Below the pieces are notes generated by a model that saw only the letters and a program-made list of their open reading frames with translations, made no database searches and was not told the origin of the DNA. The position numbers were made by a program, and so were the translations under genes. Shown one piece after another: positions 5,925 through 7,967 of a stretch of DNA of 7,967 bases; positions within the stretch are counted from its first letter, which is position 1; every line of letters starts with the position of its first letter. This DNA comes from an uncultured Oscillospiraceae bacterium (GTDB lineage: Bacteria > Bacillota > Clostridia > Oscillospirales > Oscillospiraceae), in contig CAAGIE010000051.1 of assembly GCA_900769835.1 (NCBI GenBank), positions 1 through 7,967 of the forward strand, written 5' to 3'.

Positions 5925-7532
5925 TTATATCTTTTTCAGTTCTTTCATCACCGGGTCACCGGCAAAATACTGTGCCATCCGGCAATACTGGGCATAGAGT
6001 TTTTCATAAGGAGCGATGTTTTCCGCCTGGGGATAGTATGCCACACTCCAGTGGTCTGCCATGGTTTTTACGGCCGCCCGAATATCCGGATACAGGCCTG
6101 CCGCAGCCGCCGCCAGGATCGCACTGCCCTTGGCGCCACCCTGAGAAGCAGAAACCACACGGATCTCCTTGCCCAGAATATCTGCATACATCTGCATCAG
6201 GAACGGATTTTTCCGAGGGATGCCGCCGGTGGCATACACCTGACGAACCTCCACACCATTTTTCTCGTAGATATCCACAATGGCTTTCGTGCCGAATGCG
6301 GTGGCCTCCAAAAGCGCACGGAAGATCTCCTCCGGCTTTGTGCGCAGGTTCAGACCTAATATCAGACCGGTCAGTGAGCCGTCGCCATAGGGCGCACGAT
6401 TGCCATTAAACCAGTCCAGCGCCAGCAGGCCGCTTTCGCCGGGTCGCAAGGCCGCCGCCTTTTGGGAAAGGTATGTATAGATATCCTTTTCCTCCTCTGC
6501 CGCATCCCGGATATAGTGGGCGGGAACGGCATTTTCCACGAACCAGTTGAACATATCACCTACGGACGCTTGTCCCGCTTCCAGCGCGGTAAAACCGGGC
6601 AGGACGCCGTCTTTCACACTGCCGCTGATGCCCTCGGGCTGAACATCCCGATCGCTGAGGATCAACTGGCATGTGGAGGTCCCCATGATCAGCACCAGTT
6701 CCCCTGCCTCTGCTACACCTGCCGCGGGCAGACCTGCGTGGGCATCGATGATCGGCACCGCCACCGGCACGCCCTCGGGCAGGCCGGTAAGTTTTGCGCC
6801 ATTTGCGTTCAGCACACCTGCCTTTGTACCTACGGATTTCACCTCTCCACGGACCTTGGTGCCGATCACATCGGGAAGACCAAGTTTTGCCCAGAAATCA
6901 TTGCCGGGATAGCCGGTTTCTCCGTTCCAAAGGGCTTTATAACCTGCCATACAACTGCTGCAGACCGTCTCTCCGGTCAGCAGATAGGTCAGCCAGTCTG
7001 CCGCTTCCAGATACCGGTCGCAGGCGGCATATACCTGAGGTGCTTCCTCAAAGAGTTCCAGCAGTTTCGGGAAATACCACTCTGCTGACACCTTGCCGCC
7101 ATAGACACTGAGCCAGGGCTGGCGGGTCTGCTCTGCCAATTGGGTGATCCGCCGGGCCTGCGTGTGGGCGCTCTGGTGCTTCCAGAGTTTCACATAACTT
7201 TGCGGCATATCCCGGTATTTCTCCAGAAAGCAAAGGGGTGTACCGTCCGCCGTCACCGGCAACACAGTGCAGGCGGTAAAGTCAATGCCAAGGCCTGACA
7301 CCTGATCGGCGCGGACATTCGCTTTTTTCAGCACCGCTTCGATGGTATGACTGAGGGCTTGCAGATAATCCTCCGGATGCTGGAACGCATCGGTCTTTTT
7401 CCCGGAAATATTTAAAATTCCGTGGGGGTATACAAATGCTGCTTCTGCCGCCACAGCACCATTACCGGCATCCACCAATAACGCCCGTGCTGACAACGTG
7501 CCATAATCAATACCGATCACGAATTTTTCCAT
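5925..7532 (-). CDS. araB: L-ribulokinase AraB
   Basis: This FGGY-family sugar kinase phosphorylates L-ribulose to L-ribulose 5-phosphate with ATP, the second step of L-arabinose catabolism in the cytoplasm. The 535-residue protein matches Bacillus AraB along its length (that one is about 560). The ATP-loop start IGIDYGTLSARALLVD covers 6-21; IDFTACTVLPV 83-93; SYVKLWKH 112-119; YGGKVSAEW 144-152; EAADW 176-180; and AGYKALW 196-202. IDAH (262-265) carries the catalytic Asp D263. The C-terminal lobe shows MGTSTCQLIL (283-292), LEAGQASVGD (317-326), LLALDWFNGNR (369-379), EATAFGT (409-415) and ATGGIPRKNPFLMQMYAD (434-451). The GTLS and IDFTACT motifs separate it from xylulokinase and glycerol kinase. 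A GGAAGTGAG ribosome site precedes the ATG. No araA or araD is in view; they may lie elsewhere. The gene follows a transporter binding-protein gene, separated by a terminator. Confidence 0.95.
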   Translation of the reverse strand: MEKFVIGIDYGTLSARALLVDAGNGAVAAEAAFVYPHGILNISGKKTDAFQHPEDYLQALSHTIEAVLKKANVRADQVSGLGIDFTACTVLPVTADGTPLCFLEKYRDMPQSYVKLWKHQSAHTQARRITQLAEQTRQPWLSVYGGKVSAEWYFPKLLELFEEAPQVYAACDRYLEAADWLTYLLTGETVCSSCMAGYKALWNGETGYPGNDFWAKLGLPDVIGTKVRGEVKSVGTKAGVLNANGAKLTGLPEGVPVAVPIIDAHAGLPAAGVAEAGELVLIMGTSTCQLILSDRDVQPEGISGSVKDGVLPGFTALEAGQASVGDMFNWFVENAVPAHYIRDAAEEEKDIYTYLSQKAAALRPGESGLLALDWFNGNRAPYGDGSLTGLILGLNLRTKPEEIFRALLEATAFGTKAIVDIYEKNGVEVRQVYATGGIPRKNPFLMQMYADILGKEIRVVSASQGGAKGSAILAAAAAGLYPDIRAAVKTMADHWSVAYYPQAENIAPYEKLYAQYCRMAQYFAGDPVMKELKKI

Positions 7533-7556
7533 TTTCTCACTTCCATTTTTAAGAAT

Positions 7557-7582
7557 ACCCCGGAAAGAGAGCCTTCCGGGGT
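7557..7582 (-). terminator. Terminator after the solute-binding protein gene
   Basis: A perfect 9-bp stem, ACCCCGGAA (7557-7565) with TTCCGGGGT (7574-7582), closes an 8-base loop five bases past the binding-protein stop. On the minus strand a short T-rich stretch (TATTCTT) follows, so termination may be partial. It sits in the only 55 bases before araB, where it could end the upstream transcript or reduce read-through into the kinase. Confidence 0.75.
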
Positions 7583-7587
7583 TCTTG

Positions 7588-7967
7588 TTATTCTTGGATC
7601 AATGCGCTCTCCAGGGTTTTCCCCAGGGAGTAGAAGAACACATTATCTCTTGCGGGGGTCAGGTCACTGAGCACACCGCGGGTGGCATACACTGCATAAC
7701 TGCGGAACAGAACGGGACACAAAAGTCCGTTTTCCATAACTGTCTGGTGCAGAGTGTAGTAGTTACCGTGGTTTTCCAGCGCACGCTGGCAAAGGGTATA
7801 GGCTTCCACATCATTGACACCGCCGTAACTCAACGCGCCATAGGCGGAGAAAAAGGCGGACAAGTCCATATTGGGAGAGAGTTTGGTCTGACCCAGGTAC
7901 AGGTCATAATCCCAAGTGTCCAGCGCGTAGCGGTAGGAAGATCCGGACAACTCCTTCATTTCCACCA
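7588..7967 (-). CDS. ABC transporter solute-binding protein, family 5, C-terminal part
   Basis: Only the last 126 or so residues are inside the window; the frame is open at the right edge, so the visible GTG at 7965 is not taken as a start. The fragment resembles the C-terminal lobe of family 5 (OppA/DppA/NikA type) extracellular solute-binding lipoproteins of Clostridia. Visible marks are WDYDLYLGQTKLSPNMDLSAFF, a Gly- and Tyr-rich LSYGG segment, a helix ending in ALENHGNYYTL, and LLCPVLFRSYAVYATRG followed by LTPARDNVFFY near the end. Such proteins capture peptides, nickel or sometimes oligosaccharides outside the cell and deliver them to an ABC permease. Its position just ahead of araB makes a pentose-oligosaccharide ligand conceivable, but nothing visible proves it. 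The N-terminal lipobox lies outside the window. Confidence 0.8.
   Translation of the reverse strand, partial: VEMKELSGSSYRYALDTWDYDLYLGQTKLSPNMDLSAFFSAYGALSYGGVNDVEAYTLCQRALENHGNYYTLHQTVMENGLLCPVLFRSYAVYATRGVLSDLTPARDNVFFYSLGKTLESALIQE

Noticed and set aside
6462..7088. A 208-residue plus-strand frame
   Set aside because: It is antisense to araB, a clearly recognised full-length kinase.

Overview
The window looks like a chromosomal piece of a Gram-positive, endospore-lineage member of the Clostridia, probably Oscillospiraceae/Ruminococcaceae-like. The evidence is an unmistakable Spo0A with its DNA-binding domain, Gram-positive Shine-Dalgarno sites, a sigma-A type promoter and a mid-range base composition. 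The genus is an inference. There is no insertion sequence, phage gene, CRISPR array, tRNA or rRNA, and no gene-free stretch longer than about 270 bases.

Layout from left to right. (1) 1-1037, minus strand: a xylose-isomerase family sugar isomerase, cut by the left edge so that only its C-terminal tail is missing. (2) 1265-3528, plus strand: a tight three-gene set made of a YetF-like DUF421 membrane protein, a small DUF4363-like membrane-anchored protein and a secreted PBP5-type D-Ala-D-Ala carboxypeptidase. It ends at a hairpin terminator shared with the convergent spo0A. (3) 3560-4339, minus strand: spo0A. (4) A 269-bp divergent control region holding three perfect tandem Spo0A boxes (10-bp period), degenerate further boxes, a candidate spo0A promoter and a near-consensus sigma-A promoter for the next gene. 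(5) 4609-5889, plus strand: an M18-family metallo-aminopeptidase, ending at a second shared terminator. (6) 5925-7532, minus strand: L-ribulokinase araB. (7) 7588 to the right edge, minus strand: the C-terminus of a family-5 (peptide/oligosaccharide type) ABC transporter solute-binding protein, followed by its own terminator.

Functionally, the two ends point to pentose use: the isomerase on the left, ribulokinase and a binding protein on the right. The middle holds cell-envelope maintenance genes and the master sporulation regulator. The most informative non-coding signal is the 0A-box array. It suggests Spo0A autoregulation and possibly Spo0A control of the aminopeptidase gene. Two catalytic-site oddities deserve attention: Spo0A has Thr where the second acidic-pocket Asp normally sits, and the sugar isomerase has His at a metal-ligand position that is Asp in classical xylose isomerases. 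I did not find a wholly new multi-gene system here; most genes belong to well-known families.
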